NCBI RefSeq assembly: GCF_004359215.1
Contig: NW_027152029.1
Span: 424,033 to 488,032 of the forward strand
Length of the DNA stretch: 64,000 nucleotides
Origin: Bremia lactucae
Lineage: Eukaryota; Oomycota; Peronosporomycetes; Peronosporales; Peronosporaceae
Direction: 5' to 3'
The position numbers and the translations under genes are program-made. Below the pieces are notes generated by a model. The model was not told where the DNA came from. It worked only from the letters and a program-made list of their open reading frames with translations, and searched no databases. Below, piece by piece: positions 53,131 to 62,932 of this stretch. Position 1 is the stretch's first letter. The number at the start of each line of letters is the position of its first letter.

Positions 53131-54423
53131 ATGCAGTTGCGATTTGCACTTGTTCTCAATGCGCTATTTACTCTAGGTGTTGTCGCAGAAAGTAAGGGCA
53201 AAGTGGTGAAGCTTTCTGTCGGCGTAGGCTGCGAATTCTCTAGCTATTCGGCACTTCCAGTGGCTACAGCATCAAAGCCTTCCTACCGTCTACAACTCGA
53301 TCCTGGACTCGGACGAGGAATTTACGTACTATTATTCACACAATTTAGTCTTCCAGACGACGATTTGGTGATAGTGCGAGCGTCAGATGCAACAAAGACG
53401 TTGCCGCCGATGAAAATTTTATCAGGGAAAAATACAACGGGCGAGTTTTACTCGAAAGGAATTGCTGGCACTGGCGTAACAATTGAGCTATTAAAAGCTA
53501 AATCTCTTGAAAATTCAACATCTTGTAGAGGCTTCACGGTGAGTGAGTTGCTTTTTGCTCCAATGAAAAACGGGGTGGAAGCTCATAATCTGCAAGTTGC
53601 AGTTAAAGTTTCTCTTGGAAAGGTGCAAAATGTGACACAGTCTGATAGCGAAAATGACGAGAGCATATGCGGCTTTGATGAATCTGTTGAAGCTGCGTGC
53701 GCACCAAGCTATGTAGACAGCAACCAGGGTGCATATATGTTAGCTAAGTCACATTCTGTTGCCCGTCTGTCAATCACCAAGGATAATGGGAGGCAAATAG
53801 CGTACTGCACGGGCTGGCTGATAGGTTGCGAAGGCCACATGATCACGAATGAGCATTGCATCAGCAATGTCCAAGATGCAATTAACACAAAGGTAGAATT
53901 TCTAGCACAATCTTCAAGCTGTGGTGGCGGCGAGACCTGTGCTACTCGCGGTGGTTGCCCTGGACGTGTCGAAGTGGTGGGCACGACCCTTGTTGCTGTG
54001 TCCGAGGAGCTGGACTATGCCCTTGTTCGGCTTGGAGTTGGCAATAGCTTCATCGATTACCGCAGACTGTATGAGGCGACTGGCTATTTGCAGTTTCGTG
54101 GAACTGGAGCAGTAATCAATGAAAATATCTATATTCCACAGCACCCTCAGGGCTACGGCAAGCGCATCGCATGGCTTTTTAAAGGTCGACCTGGCCGTGT
54201 GGAGTCACTCACCGTAACAAATTGCCGGATGGATGACATCGGCTACTATGTCGATACTCAAGAAGGCTCGTCAGGTGCGCCAATAATTTCGACAGTTGAC
54301 AACAACGTCATCGCGTTGCACCATTGTGGCGGATGTTTAAATGGAGGAATTCCCGCTCAATCCATTGTTAACGATCTGCTACAAAAGGGTGTTTTGCCAG
54401 ATTGCACCGTCGCCATGACTTAA
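53131..54423 (+). CDS. Secreted trypsin-like serine protease with an N-terminal beta-type domain
   Basis: An intronless 430-residue frame. Residues 1-20 form a signal peptide (hydrophobic LVLNALFTLGVVA, cleavage near AES). Residues about 45-165 form a domain without known catalytic residues, including GRGIYVLLFTQFSLPDDDL and two N-x-S/T sites; it looks beta-rich and loosely CUB-like. The protease domain spans about 205-425: His242 in MITNEHC, Asp295 in ELDYALVRL and Ser381 in EGSSGAPII. These fit the chymotrypsin/V8-like S1 fold, with G-S-S-G-x-P instead of G-D-S-G-G-P. About nine Cys in the catalytic half suggest disulfides and an extracellular location. The substrate is unknown. Confidence 0.85.
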   Translation: MQLRFALVLNALFTLGVVAESKGKVVKLSVGVGCEFSSYSALPVATASKPSYRLQLDPGLGRGIYVLLFTQFSLPDDDLVIVRASDATKTLPPMKILSGKNTTGEFYSKGIAGTGVTIELLKAKSLENSTSCRGFTVSELLFAPMKNGVEAHNLQVAVKVSLGKVQNVTQSDSENDESICGFDESVEAACAPSYVDSNQGAYMLAKSHSVARLSITKDNGRQIAYCTGWLIGCEGHMITNEHCISNVQDAINTKVEFLAQSSSCGGGETCATRGGCPGRVEVVGTTLVAVSEELDYALVRLGVGNSFIDYRRLYEATGYLQFRGTGAVINENIYIPQHPQGYGKRIAWLFKGRPGRVESLTVTNCRMDDIGYYVDTQEGSSGAPIISTVDNNVIALHHCGGCLNGGIPAQSIVNDLLQKGVLPDCTVAMT

Positions 54424-54828
54424 TATGTCAACATAGACAGTAACATTTGTGACCAAAATCACATTAGGCGTAATTTGCTCCGTTTTACTAATCCGACACC
54501 CCTTTTTTAAATAGACCTTCTTGAACAGACTTAGTGTGGAAAAGGAAAAAATGTATTGAGTATAGTGATGATGGGAAAGGTCAAACTGCATTTATATGCT
54601 AATGGGAACCATTAACCTCCCCTCAATTTTAGGTAAATTCCCTCAGTTTAATTGGATTGGCTAATTTTATGCATGCAGTGCAAACTTACAATTGTGCGTC
54701 GCTACATGCCTGTCGCCGGACACCGGTGTTGCCCAAGCTGCAAAGTCTCCACCGGCTCGGCTAAGCGAGGCGTGAAAGGAGCGAGCGCGCATTCAGTTTG
54801 TTTACAGCTTTAATTAGGGATCACGTCT
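54424..54828. other. Gene-free stretch after the protease
   Basis: Holds the protease 3' UTR and non-coding sequence. No gene was seen. Confidence 0.5.
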
Positions 54829-55413
54829 GTGTCCCATTGCTGCTTAAGAGATCTACGCGTCTGCGCCTCCATTGCTCCCAGTCGTACGAGTATTGCACTA
54901 GACGCAGACGCGCACGTTCATGGCAAAATCAGTGTAAAATGTCACGAAACGCGTGGTGCCGTGAATGCAAACACGGAAAAGGCGGTGCTTGTGAGCAGTA
55001 CTAAGAGGTTGGACCGCGACATCTTCTCGGGCTCACCTCTTGCTACGCTTGACAAGTATTCGGCACAATGAAATACCGCCAGGGTCTCACACAGGCCCAT
55101 CCGCACTTGTATAAGCTATCAAGACTATTCAGCATGGTGACGATCTCAGACGATAGAAAAAGAGTTGGCAAAGCTGGTAAAACACGGAGGAGAAACGAAT
55201 ATGGCTAGCTCACTAAAGACGGCTGTCACACGCTCGCACTTTGAAAGTTCGAACGCTTTTCTTGCTTACAATGAATCTTAAATGGACAAGCTGGCTAATA
55301 ATTTTGCTTTAAGCGCCTATTTGTCGCTGACTCTTGGCAGTGAACTGAAGTTTGCTGAAATGACTTTAAGCCCTTTACCTGGGCTTATCGATTATGTCGT
55401 TTTTCAACAGTAA
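54829..55413 (+). pseudogene. Decayed secreted-effector-like reading frame
   Basis: One frame of 195 codons, without an ATG, is interrupted by only three stops (the first after DKYSAQ at about 55069, then near 55137 and 55270, before the final TAA at 55411). It begins LRVCASIAPSRTSIAL, like a worn signal peptide, then a spacer HGKISVKCHETRGAVNANTE and KRLDRDIFSGSPLATLDKYS. Later parts read IEKELAKLVKHGGETNMASS and MDKLANNFALSAYLSLTLGS. The layout recalls RXLR-class secreted proteins of oomycetes, but no intact RXLR or EER is visible. The identification is tentative. Confidence 0.4.
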
Positions 55414-55620
55414 TCGCCACGTTAACGAAATCGATGGGCTTATTAATTACACCACGACGCAGTTGTGTTACGAGGCTCAGCAGGGTGTCGGTGGCATCCG
55501 AAATTCTGCAGATTTACCTGTGCCTGGTGATGCGCCGATTGACCAAGTTTATAGAATAAAATGTTCTTGATTAACGATTTCCTTTTTATTAACATATTAA
55601 GTCAGGAAATGAAGAAAAAT
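55414..55620. other. Short stretch before the group B LTR
   Basis: One 59-codon plus-strand frame (about 55394-55573, ATG start) reads VNEIDGLINYTTTQLCYEAQ and DLPVPGDAPIDQVYRIKCS. Not recognised. Confidence 0.35.
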
Positions 55621-56111
55621 ATAACGTAGGAAATTCGTCCCATTTCCCATAAAAGAAAAAAATAATACTATCTCCTATAAGAGAAAAAAAAGTAAAGAAG
55701 TACAAAATTATTATCTTAATTAATTTTGACTCAATAGTTCCAATATTACCAAATTTGGTGATATTGACGCAATAAGAAATTAGTTATTTTGATTGGCTGA
55801 TAAAGTTTTCAATAACCCCGCCAATCATTATAAGACACGATTGCGCGGTGCGCAAGTAGCTGCCATACCTAGTTTGTTATTAATATAATGAAGTCAGTTG
55901 TAGATAGAAGATCGTTACGTAGGAACTGAACATAATAAAACAGATTTACGTTTTCCGATTCTAAAGCTTTAGAACTAACCTTTGGTAGCTAAGACTACTT
56001 AGCTACCTCTGCACGTCGTGTATGTAAAGTAACCGAGCCACACCACCTTCACTGTAATCAGTGTAATTTGTCTAGTACTGCTAACAGTACTAGCAAAGGT
56101 GCCCCGTTACA
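55621..56111 (+). repeat. 5' LTR of group B
   Basis: The left end is worn (ATAACGTAGGAAATTCG in place of TGTAACGGGGTGTCCC). The right end is intact (GGTGCCCCGTTACA). It contains ACCCCGCCAATCATTATAAG near 55815 and GCGGTGCGCAAG near 55845. Confidence 0.8.
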
Positions 56112-56113
56112 CC

Positions 56114-56126
56114 TGGCAGCACTTCG
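56114..56126 (+). promoter_or_regulatory. Primer-binding site
   Basis: TGGCAGCACTTCG two bases after the LTR, one change from the sites at 11860 and 13331. Confidence 0.75.
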
Positions 56127-56162
56127 TACTCCGTTCAACGGCGCACGCACGTTCCATTCAAC

Positions 56163-57302
56163 ATGGACATGTTGGATGAAGAAGGAGCGAGCTTTCCAGC
56201 CCCTCAAGAATTCTATCACGCAACGCGTGAAAGGTTTACTCATTTGAGTGACCTTGAATGGAGAGCGATCGAACGGATGAGTTCGGTAGTAAGCGGGCCA
56301 GCCGTTGGCGCCATGCTGTACACTCTGGGAAGAGATGAACAGCATGCGGCCATAGCCGAGTTCATACGACACAACGCGACGCGGTCCGAGAGAAAATTGC
56401 CGTGCTCCACCAGCGATGCTCCCAACACGCGGATGTGTCGAAAGAACAGGTTACTCAACAATTAGAACTGTTGAGACGGAAGCATTTACATGCTGCAAGC
56501 CGGCCAACGCCTTCACGTCGATCCGAAAGCTTAAAGATAGAAATCGCTAAGTTTAAGGCAGTCGGTGGCGACTCCCTTTTAACATGGTTCGTTGAATAAG
56601 ACGACGCCATTGCTGCTCGCCGAATCAATGCTGATGCGACGGAAGTGAAATTTGGCACGTCCAACTTAGCTGGACGTGCCAAATCTTAGGCCTTGGAGCT
56701 CAAGCTTCCCGACACGTTTGTTTTTGGGTCGTATGAGGTCTTTCAGACTTGGCTCAGGCAAACATTTGAGTCGCCACGCGCTGAATTCGGGGCTCGAGCC
56801 GAGCTCAGCAGGGCAAGCGTAACCTTCACGCTTATGCTCAGCATACACGATACCATGTCAGTTGTATCGTTAGTAGTTCGATGTGACACAGGTACCTGTG
56901 TTCAATAAAAGTCTTGTAGACGGTATTGTCAACACCCACCTGTTCCGGCTTGAACTAGAGTCGCTCGACCAAGCGATCTCTATTGCGGAACAGGGAGTTT
57001 CAGTCTAAAACAGGATCTTGTCCACTCAGGAGCTTATCGTCCTCCGAAACGACAAAAAAAAACGGAGGTCCAATATCTTTAAACCTCTCACATGTAGAGA
57101 GCGAGAATCCTCGCTCTTCAAATTACAAACATTACAAAAGACGGGCCACGAAGCCTATGAGTGTACTGCCCCACGGCCAGTGCCAAGAATAGCTGAGCAA
57201 AAAGATCGACCTCCCGCGAGATACAGCGGAGGTCGCGGATCCGACGCTGTTGCGAAATCGCAACGGCGAGGCGGATCGTCAAAAAACTGTCGGGGTCAGT
57301 AG
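56163..57302 (+). pseudogene. gag of group B with two shared nonsense codons
   Basis: Starts MDMLDEEGASFPAPQEFYHA at ATG 56163, open for about 100 codons, then frameshifts. The capsid block reads SLLTWFVE followed by TAA (56597-56599) and DDAIAARRINAD. A second TAA lies at 57006-57008 after QAISIAEQGVSV. The zinc region LQKTGHEAYECTAPRP and basic tail end near 57302. The same two stops occur at 13800 and 14206. Confidence 0.8.
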
Positions 57303-57379
57303 GTGCGGAGCGCCCTACTGATCCGGCAACGTCAACAGATTTTGCAGGCTTTTTGACGAAAGTTGCTCCTCACACACAA

Positions 57380-58060
57380 ACATTGTGTGTAACTGCCCCA
57401 GGAGATGATAATTACCTCATCACTTGAAAATAAAAGTGTCAAATAAATTGCCAGTTAAGTCCCTAGTCGATTTTTAGATCGTCGAACAACTTTAGTAGAC
57501 GCAAATCGAAAGAAGATTGCAGGCTCAAGTTCGTTGAGCGCGATATACCTTTAACGAGGATGGCAGTGCGCCTAGCAACAGGCGCATCTGTAACAGAATA
57601 GTAACGTATTGTTGGTATCCAATACACGTTAAAGGGTACTTGATTTGGATGACAAATTTGATGTCATCCTTGATTACCATGGCTCAGGAAGTACGAGCCT
57701 TGTTAAAATGGCAGCATCAAGCCATGACGATGCCTGTCTCTCGTTCGTCAGATGGTCATCTGATGAACGTGTTGGAGCGTTAACAATCGTGAGGATGTCC
57801 TACGGGTGAGTATGATGGTCTCAATTGTGGATCGGTCGTTTGCATGACTGCACAAGACCTCAGTGTGAATACACAACACATTAAGGAGTTTGATCCCGAC
57901 GGCTGTGCACAGCACAGGCAGCGTCGAAGGTTCACCATTGTGATGTGGACGTAGTTACCGACGGCTGAGCACAAGAACAGGCAGCGTCGAAGTTCGGCCA
58001 CTCGAAAAAGTTGAGTGCACGAAACAAGGATGCTTGCTAGAAAAGCAATATTCAAGAAAA
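57380..58060 (+). pseudogene. Protease region and linker of group B
   Basis: Matches 14590-15260 almost base for base. The active-site stretch near 57455 is further damaged (SLVDF-stop). No functional protease. Confidence 0.55.
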
Positions 58061-58299
58061 TATAAAAACCCTGTCTATAAGAGACAGTGCGAAAATCCTA
58101 GATCGACTGGAGAGTCGATCGCAGAGGATCTCGCTGTGGTTCCGCAACCACAGCAAGAGGCAGTTGGGGAGGATACTCCACAAGAAGAACTTTAGGAAAT
58201 AAGTCCCCAAGAATCTGCGGGAATAAGTCTCCAGAAACCTGTGGTCAAAGGTTCCCAGTACTTTTGCAAATAAGTCCCAAAGAGGAAACTGAGACACAA

Positions 58300-59049
58300 T
58301 GGTGTCAATAAACAATGGATCAACTGAAGGCGCTTATTAAATTGGTTGATAGCGCCTCTGAAGTTTATTCGGAGATAATTCAATTGCCAACGCTTGAACC
58401 GAAACGGTTATTGCGTGATCTGCGTGGTGGCAAAGTCAAGCAGATCTGCGTACTTGTGACAGATGAAAGTACGTGGCCGATATTCGGTCGGTAATAGTCT
58501 TTTCTCAGAGCGAACGGGTTCTCAGCAGCTCATCGATGGACAAAAGTGTCTTCGTTGAGAAGACTCGGATGGAACGTTTTAAGCCCAATTCTGGGAGTCT
58601 TTGAAGACAAACGCTTTATATCGGGCCATGTGAGGATATCAACTTCCTCACATAGCTCCTCGACCTTGTGTGTACATAGAGCAACAGGAGGATGGTGGAT
58701 TGTGCATGCATTAAATAAATTGAACGCTGCAACGGTACCGGCTCAAACGATGATGATTCGAAAAGACGTAATCATTTATGGTCAGTCAAAGATTACTATG
58801 TTTTCATCGGGATCTGATGGATGGTTTCTATAATATCCTAATGCGTGAACGACATATTCCGTTCACAGCAGTAAGCACCCCAAGCGGAATGCTATGGGAG
58901 TGGCTAGTCATGCCACATGGACTTAGTAATGCCCCTGCAACATTTAACAGATGTGCAAGCAATCTGTTAAGATCGGTGCGGGTTTTCGCGCTGAGCTATT
59001 TTGATGACGTCTTCGTTCATAGAAGAGCCATGAGCAAAAAGTCGGGCGT
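58300..59049 (+). pseudogene. Reverse transcriptase fragment of group B
   Basis: NGQATGGWWIVHALNKLNAA-like sequence near 58690-58725, then STPSGMLWEWLVMPHGLSNA and LSYFDDVFVHRRAMSKKSGV (58985-59045). Here the catalytic YFDD is intact, unlike the copies at 8890 and 16510. A frameshift near 58800 and the cut at 59049 disable it. Confidence 0.8.
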
Positions 59050-59326
59050 TGTTACACTTACGGGTATCTGAGCACAGTGAGGAAGCGTTTAACCGTCTTC
59101 TCTCACGTACAGTGAGGTAGTTGGTGGGCGCCCAAGCGACCTCACCCAACGAACCAGAAGCCTTCGTTTAAGTGACGTCACGGGAGCGGCAATCCGTCTC
59201 CACGTGCGCACTTGTGAACTAGAGAGTAGTTCCAGACTGACTAATATATAATCGTATCAAATATAAATCCATATTAACCAATCATAAATGACATTTTTGT
59301 AGATATGCACTGATATGTATTGCAAG
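59050..59326 (-). repeat. Group C LTR fragment
   Basis: TGTTACACTTACGGGTATCTG to TATTGCAAG aligns with 45926-46190. It is cut at 59326 by the start of a second group C LTR. Confidence 0.8.
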
Positions 59327-59826
59327 TGTAGGCGGGCCCGTCGTAATGCGGCCACGCTCTTTTTAGACCGCCCCCTAGCACAGCGAGGAAGCGGTTTAAC
59401 CTGCTACTCTTGCGTGCAGTGAGGTTGTTGTGGTGGGCGCGTCAGCGACCTCACCCAGCACACTAAATACTGTGATTAAGGGTCGTCACGGAAGAGGTAA
59501 TTCGGCTCCTCGTGCGCACTTATCAAGTAGGAAGTAGTTTTCAGACTGATTTATACTTAATCGTACTAAATAAAAATACCTATTTTTACAAATAGATACC
59601 TCGCGTAACGGATGACGCTAGCCGTCATCACGGATGACGCTGGGCGTCATCTCTCCTAATGTGAATGCACCCATGTGCATCACATACACAAGGGTTGGTC
59701 ACAAATGTGCACCACACCCGAGTGCTGGGTCTAATTACTATTATTTAGTAATTGACCATCCCCTTAAGTACATCAATTGTACTTAACGGGGATTGTGTAA
59801 CATTAGGACAACTTTAGCCCGTTACA
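59327..59826 (-). repeat. 3' LTR of the right-hand group C element (500 bp)
   Basis: On the plus strand TGTAGGCGGGCCCGTCG to TTTAGCCCGTTACA. It contains two adjacent hairpins built from GATGACG and CGTCATC at about 59603-59652, also present at 46229-46268. It is preceded on the minus strand by a polypurine tract. Confidence 0.88.
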
Positions 59827-59840
59827 CCATCCCCCCCTTT
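59827..59840 (-). promoter_or_regulatory. Polypurine tract
   Basis: Minus strand AAAGGGGGGGATGG directly abuts the LTR. It marks the 3' end of a minus-strand element. Confidence 0.85.
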
Positions 59841-59957
59841 AAGAACGAATTTACATTTTAAAATTCGTCAAAGAAAGAGAGAAACTGCGAGCAGCTTTAC
59901 GCGCTGCTAGTTCACTCAATCGCTCTAGCGCATGTGTTTCCATACACGGCGCCAAAG

Positions 59958-61506
59958 ATGCCACCTAAAAGGAACCACGTTGATGAACCGTCTGCGAAGA
60001 CGCCCACTCAACCTCATACTATACGCACGCGCCGCGTTAATTCGCCGGCCGCGTCAAATGCCTTAGTCGAAACGCCGACAGCCACTGCTGCTGTCGCGTT
60101 AACAGGGCGAAAGGATCCATCCCACTTTAACAGTGAGGATGTTGATCCGTCTCTCATTGTCGACTACAATGAGTCGACACCGTTGCCGTTACCTCATAGT
60201 ACTGATGCGGACAACGAGCTCATGAGGAAGGATGATGGCGCATTATTGCCCATCCAAACTTCTCGCATGGCTCACAACATGGAGACAGCAGCAATTACGA
60301 ATGCTGTCTCGTCGTCTGCGCTGGAAAGCGCAGCGACAGGTAATGAGAGCGCTGCCCATAAAGGCGAAGCCGCTTCTCCGTTGGGCATAACCACAACGCC
60401 TTATGCTCAGACCATAATCCATAATGGTTCTGACACAGAGGATTCAGAGCCTAAAGCTCCGCCGACGACACGTGAACGTGCTCAGTCGGTGTCACAAGCC
60501 AGTCGTTTAGAACGTGGCTATGTGACGGGTGGCATTCCAAAGATGCCCCCTCCATCTAAATGGCCTCGTTTAAACGTGCCAAAAGCGTCGCCTTTAGAGC
60601 GCGCTCTTGTAGACGCACATAATTATTATGGCGTCTTTAAATCATGGAGGGCTCCGGAAAATCGCTTGGGCGTACTTTCCCGATCCCGGTCGTATTGCGT
60701 TCAAATGAAACGCCCGACCAATACGAGGCGGAATTTCGCGCCGCATTCATCCGCTTTCCGATGCGATGCATCAGCGGTCGCAGCGAATTAATTTCGCCCG
60801 CTTGCGTGTGAAAGAAATCATGGGCGGTACTGTACCCCCTGTTTCTTCTCACAACGCTACTTATGCTAGTCCATTTGAGACTAGCGATGAGGCCTCAGCT
60901 GGTGCTCCTTTTCATAGGCAGCCACCAAGCCGGGCACATCAATACGTAGGGTATCGATCGGTTCCCAAGAGTCAAAACGCTTCAAGTAACCTTTCCATTG
61001 GACGAGGACCTGATACCCTTGCCTCACGGAGCGGTGGTCAAGCAACCTTCCAACAAGGAAGCGTTGATTCCCACCCGCATCCATCAGCGCAGGTGGCGCC
61101 CGATAGGAGTGGCGATCTCGCCCACCTACTCGCGGCTGCCTTACCTTCGTCCGTTCAGTCGCATGCTGCTGCACGACGTATTGCGGATCTCGAGGGTCAA
61201 GTTTCACGACTGACCTCGGATCTCGTTGATGTCCGAGCGAAGGCTCGTCAGGGTTATGAATGCCTGAAGACTCGCTTGGACCTTTTTGAACGGATAATGC
61301 TGAGGGATCCGCGTTACTCGCATGATGTCGCTCGCTCTCCAAGTCTTCTTCGTGGAGGGAGGAATCGGTCCGATAGTTCTCGCCTTCACCGTCCCCTCAC
61401 CCGAACGACGCTCGACTTACAGTCAGCGTCACCATCGGTCTCCTTAGCCAGATGGGGATATGTGACCTCATTTGGGTCTACATACCGTTTCAGACGACCC
61501 ACGTAA
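59958..61506 (+). CDS. Antisense accessory ORF of group C (aORF), one frameshift
   Basis: ATG 59958 (MPPKRNHVDEPSAKTPTQPH) lies 131 bp inside the LTR. It is open to 60791, then a frameshift near 60660-60760 leads to a second frame open to 61506. The first part is Thr/Ser/Ala-rich with a basic start. The middle reads LERALVDAHNYYGVFKSWRA, IPVVLRSNETPDQYEAEFRA and RSQRINFARLRVKEIMGG. The end holds a coiled coil, ARRIADLEGQVSRLTSDLVD through LKTRLDLFERI (about 61165-61290). The same order is seen in the copy at 30370. It overlaps pol on the other strand from 60881. Function unknown; self-association through the coiled coil is inference. Confidence 0.6.
60881..61342 (-). CDS. Chromodomain of group C pol (partial, frameshifted from integrase)
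   Basis: Open over 153 codons. The chromodomain is GNQRFLVGRLLDHRSVRQGY, then LVQWKGYLKRFDSWEPIDTL and LVAAYEKEHQL (about 61080-60885). The upstream part is a linker. The whole stretch is also open on the plus strand as the aORF. Confidence 0.75.
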   Translation of the reverse strand: MESERHHASNADPSALSVQKGPSESSGIHNPDEPSLGHQRDPRSVVKLDPRDPQYVVQQHATERTKVRQPRVGGRDRHSYRAPPALMDAGGNQRFLVGRLLDHRSVRQGYQVLVQWKGYLKRFDSWEPIDTLRIDVPGLVAAYEKEHQLRPHR

Positions 61507-61526
61507 AATACGGGGTGCGTCTTCAT

Positions 61527-62780
61527 TTACGGGAGAAGAGTGAGCCTATAATTTAGGTCTCCAACCTCTTCTACCACCGTAAAGGACCCAAAGAAACGCG
61601 GCAACAACTTCGTAGTACCTCCAGGTAGTACAGACATTGCATTTTTAGGTAGGGTAGCAGTACTTAATACCCACTCTAAAGCGTTCATTATTTTTGCGAC
61701 CATTTTGGTCCGCATATTCTTTTGCTTGTCTTGCGCGCTTGCCATTGCGTTACGGACTTATGTGTGATGGCTAATCGCTCATCCACAAAGCGTTGGGCCT
61801 CGCTCACGCTTTTAGCATCAAACTCGCCTATGATACCGCCAAGAGGTCGGTCATAAGGCGTAGTTTTATTGTTTACTGCTAAACTGGCAGGGTCACTCGG
61901 GCAAGCTTCAGTCTTTGAGATGATACCCTCATGGTTCATCGTCATATTGACGAAACTATGTCCCTCTTTCGCACCGAGGATAGTGAGGGGTCCTCCCCCA
62001 CTAAGACTCGTGCTGCGCAGAAACGAGACTGGCGTCCGAGGATGGCGCAGTCCGTTAATATAAAACGGCGTCTCACCCGTACTAGCGTGGACACTGATAT
62101 TTATAGCGAACTCCACAAAGGGCAATTGCTTGCTTCACTCTTTGGGAGTTGCTATAGTGCGTAAGACATCCGCCACGACCCGATTGGCACGTTCTGTTTG
62201 GCCATCGGTCTGGGGATGATCTGCGGTCGACATGTGGAGCTGCTACCTAGCAGCTCGAACACATGTCGCCAACACCAGACGTAAGACGTGGATCCCGGTC
62301 CGATACTATGAACTCGGGCATCTCGTGTAGTCGGTAAACATGATCCAGGAAAAAGAGAGCACCCTCCTTGCCTGTGATCAATGTGTTACATGGTGCTACA
62401 TGCACCATCTTGTTCAGTCTGTCTACAAAGACGACTAGCCCTGTCCGACCCTTATGATCGGGCGGCATGCCAAACCTGAAGTCCAAACTTACTGACTTCC
62501 AACAGTTGGTTGGAATCGATAGCGGCTTCGGTGGCGTTCTGCTGGACGGTGCAGGCTTAATGCGCTGACACTGTTCGCAAGAGCGAATATAGTTGGCCAC
62601 CCATCTATAAAGGCGTGGCCACTAAAATTCCTCTGACACTCGTAAGAATGTCTTTTACGGCCCAGATGCCCACTAGATGGCGCATCATGGTGCTCGTGAA
62701 GGATCATCAACTTGAGATCTGTGTCATGAGGCACATAGATTCTCAAGGGATCACAAGGTAACAGATGATGCCATAACATG
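61527..62780 (-). pseudogene. Integrase of group C
   Basis: HEHHDAPSSGHLG near 62700 and MANYIRSCEQCQRIKPAPSS at about 62540-62600 form the HHCC finger. VSLDFRFGMPPDHKGRTGLV (first Asp) and EFIVSDRDPRLTSG (second Asp, about 62280-62330) are in one frame. DHPQTDGQTERANRVVADVL (Glu) near 62170-62220 is in another. EFAINISVHASTGETPFYIN and the tail LPKNAMSVLPGGTTKLLPRF follow. All catalytic residues exist, but two or three frameshifts separate them. Confidence 0.8.
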
Positions 62781-62932
62781 CCGTCGCTGTAGCTAAAGCG
62801 ATTTAGCTAAGCTTTCAGGTGCGACGGAAGGAGACCTTTCGTCCACCGAAGTGATCCAACAACAGGCGACAATGGTCATCCTAACTGTAGCTCCCTTTTT
62901 GCAGAGGCCAATGAGCTCGTCACGTGGTATGC

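Larger units (their letters stand above)
55621..59049 (+). mobile_element. Group B element, plus strand, 5' half
   Basis: 5' LTR, primer-binding site, gag, protease, linker and part of RT, cut at 59049 by a group C LTR. From about 56110 to 58260 it is nearly identical by eye to 13330-15430, including two gag nonsense codons. Confidence 0.85.
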
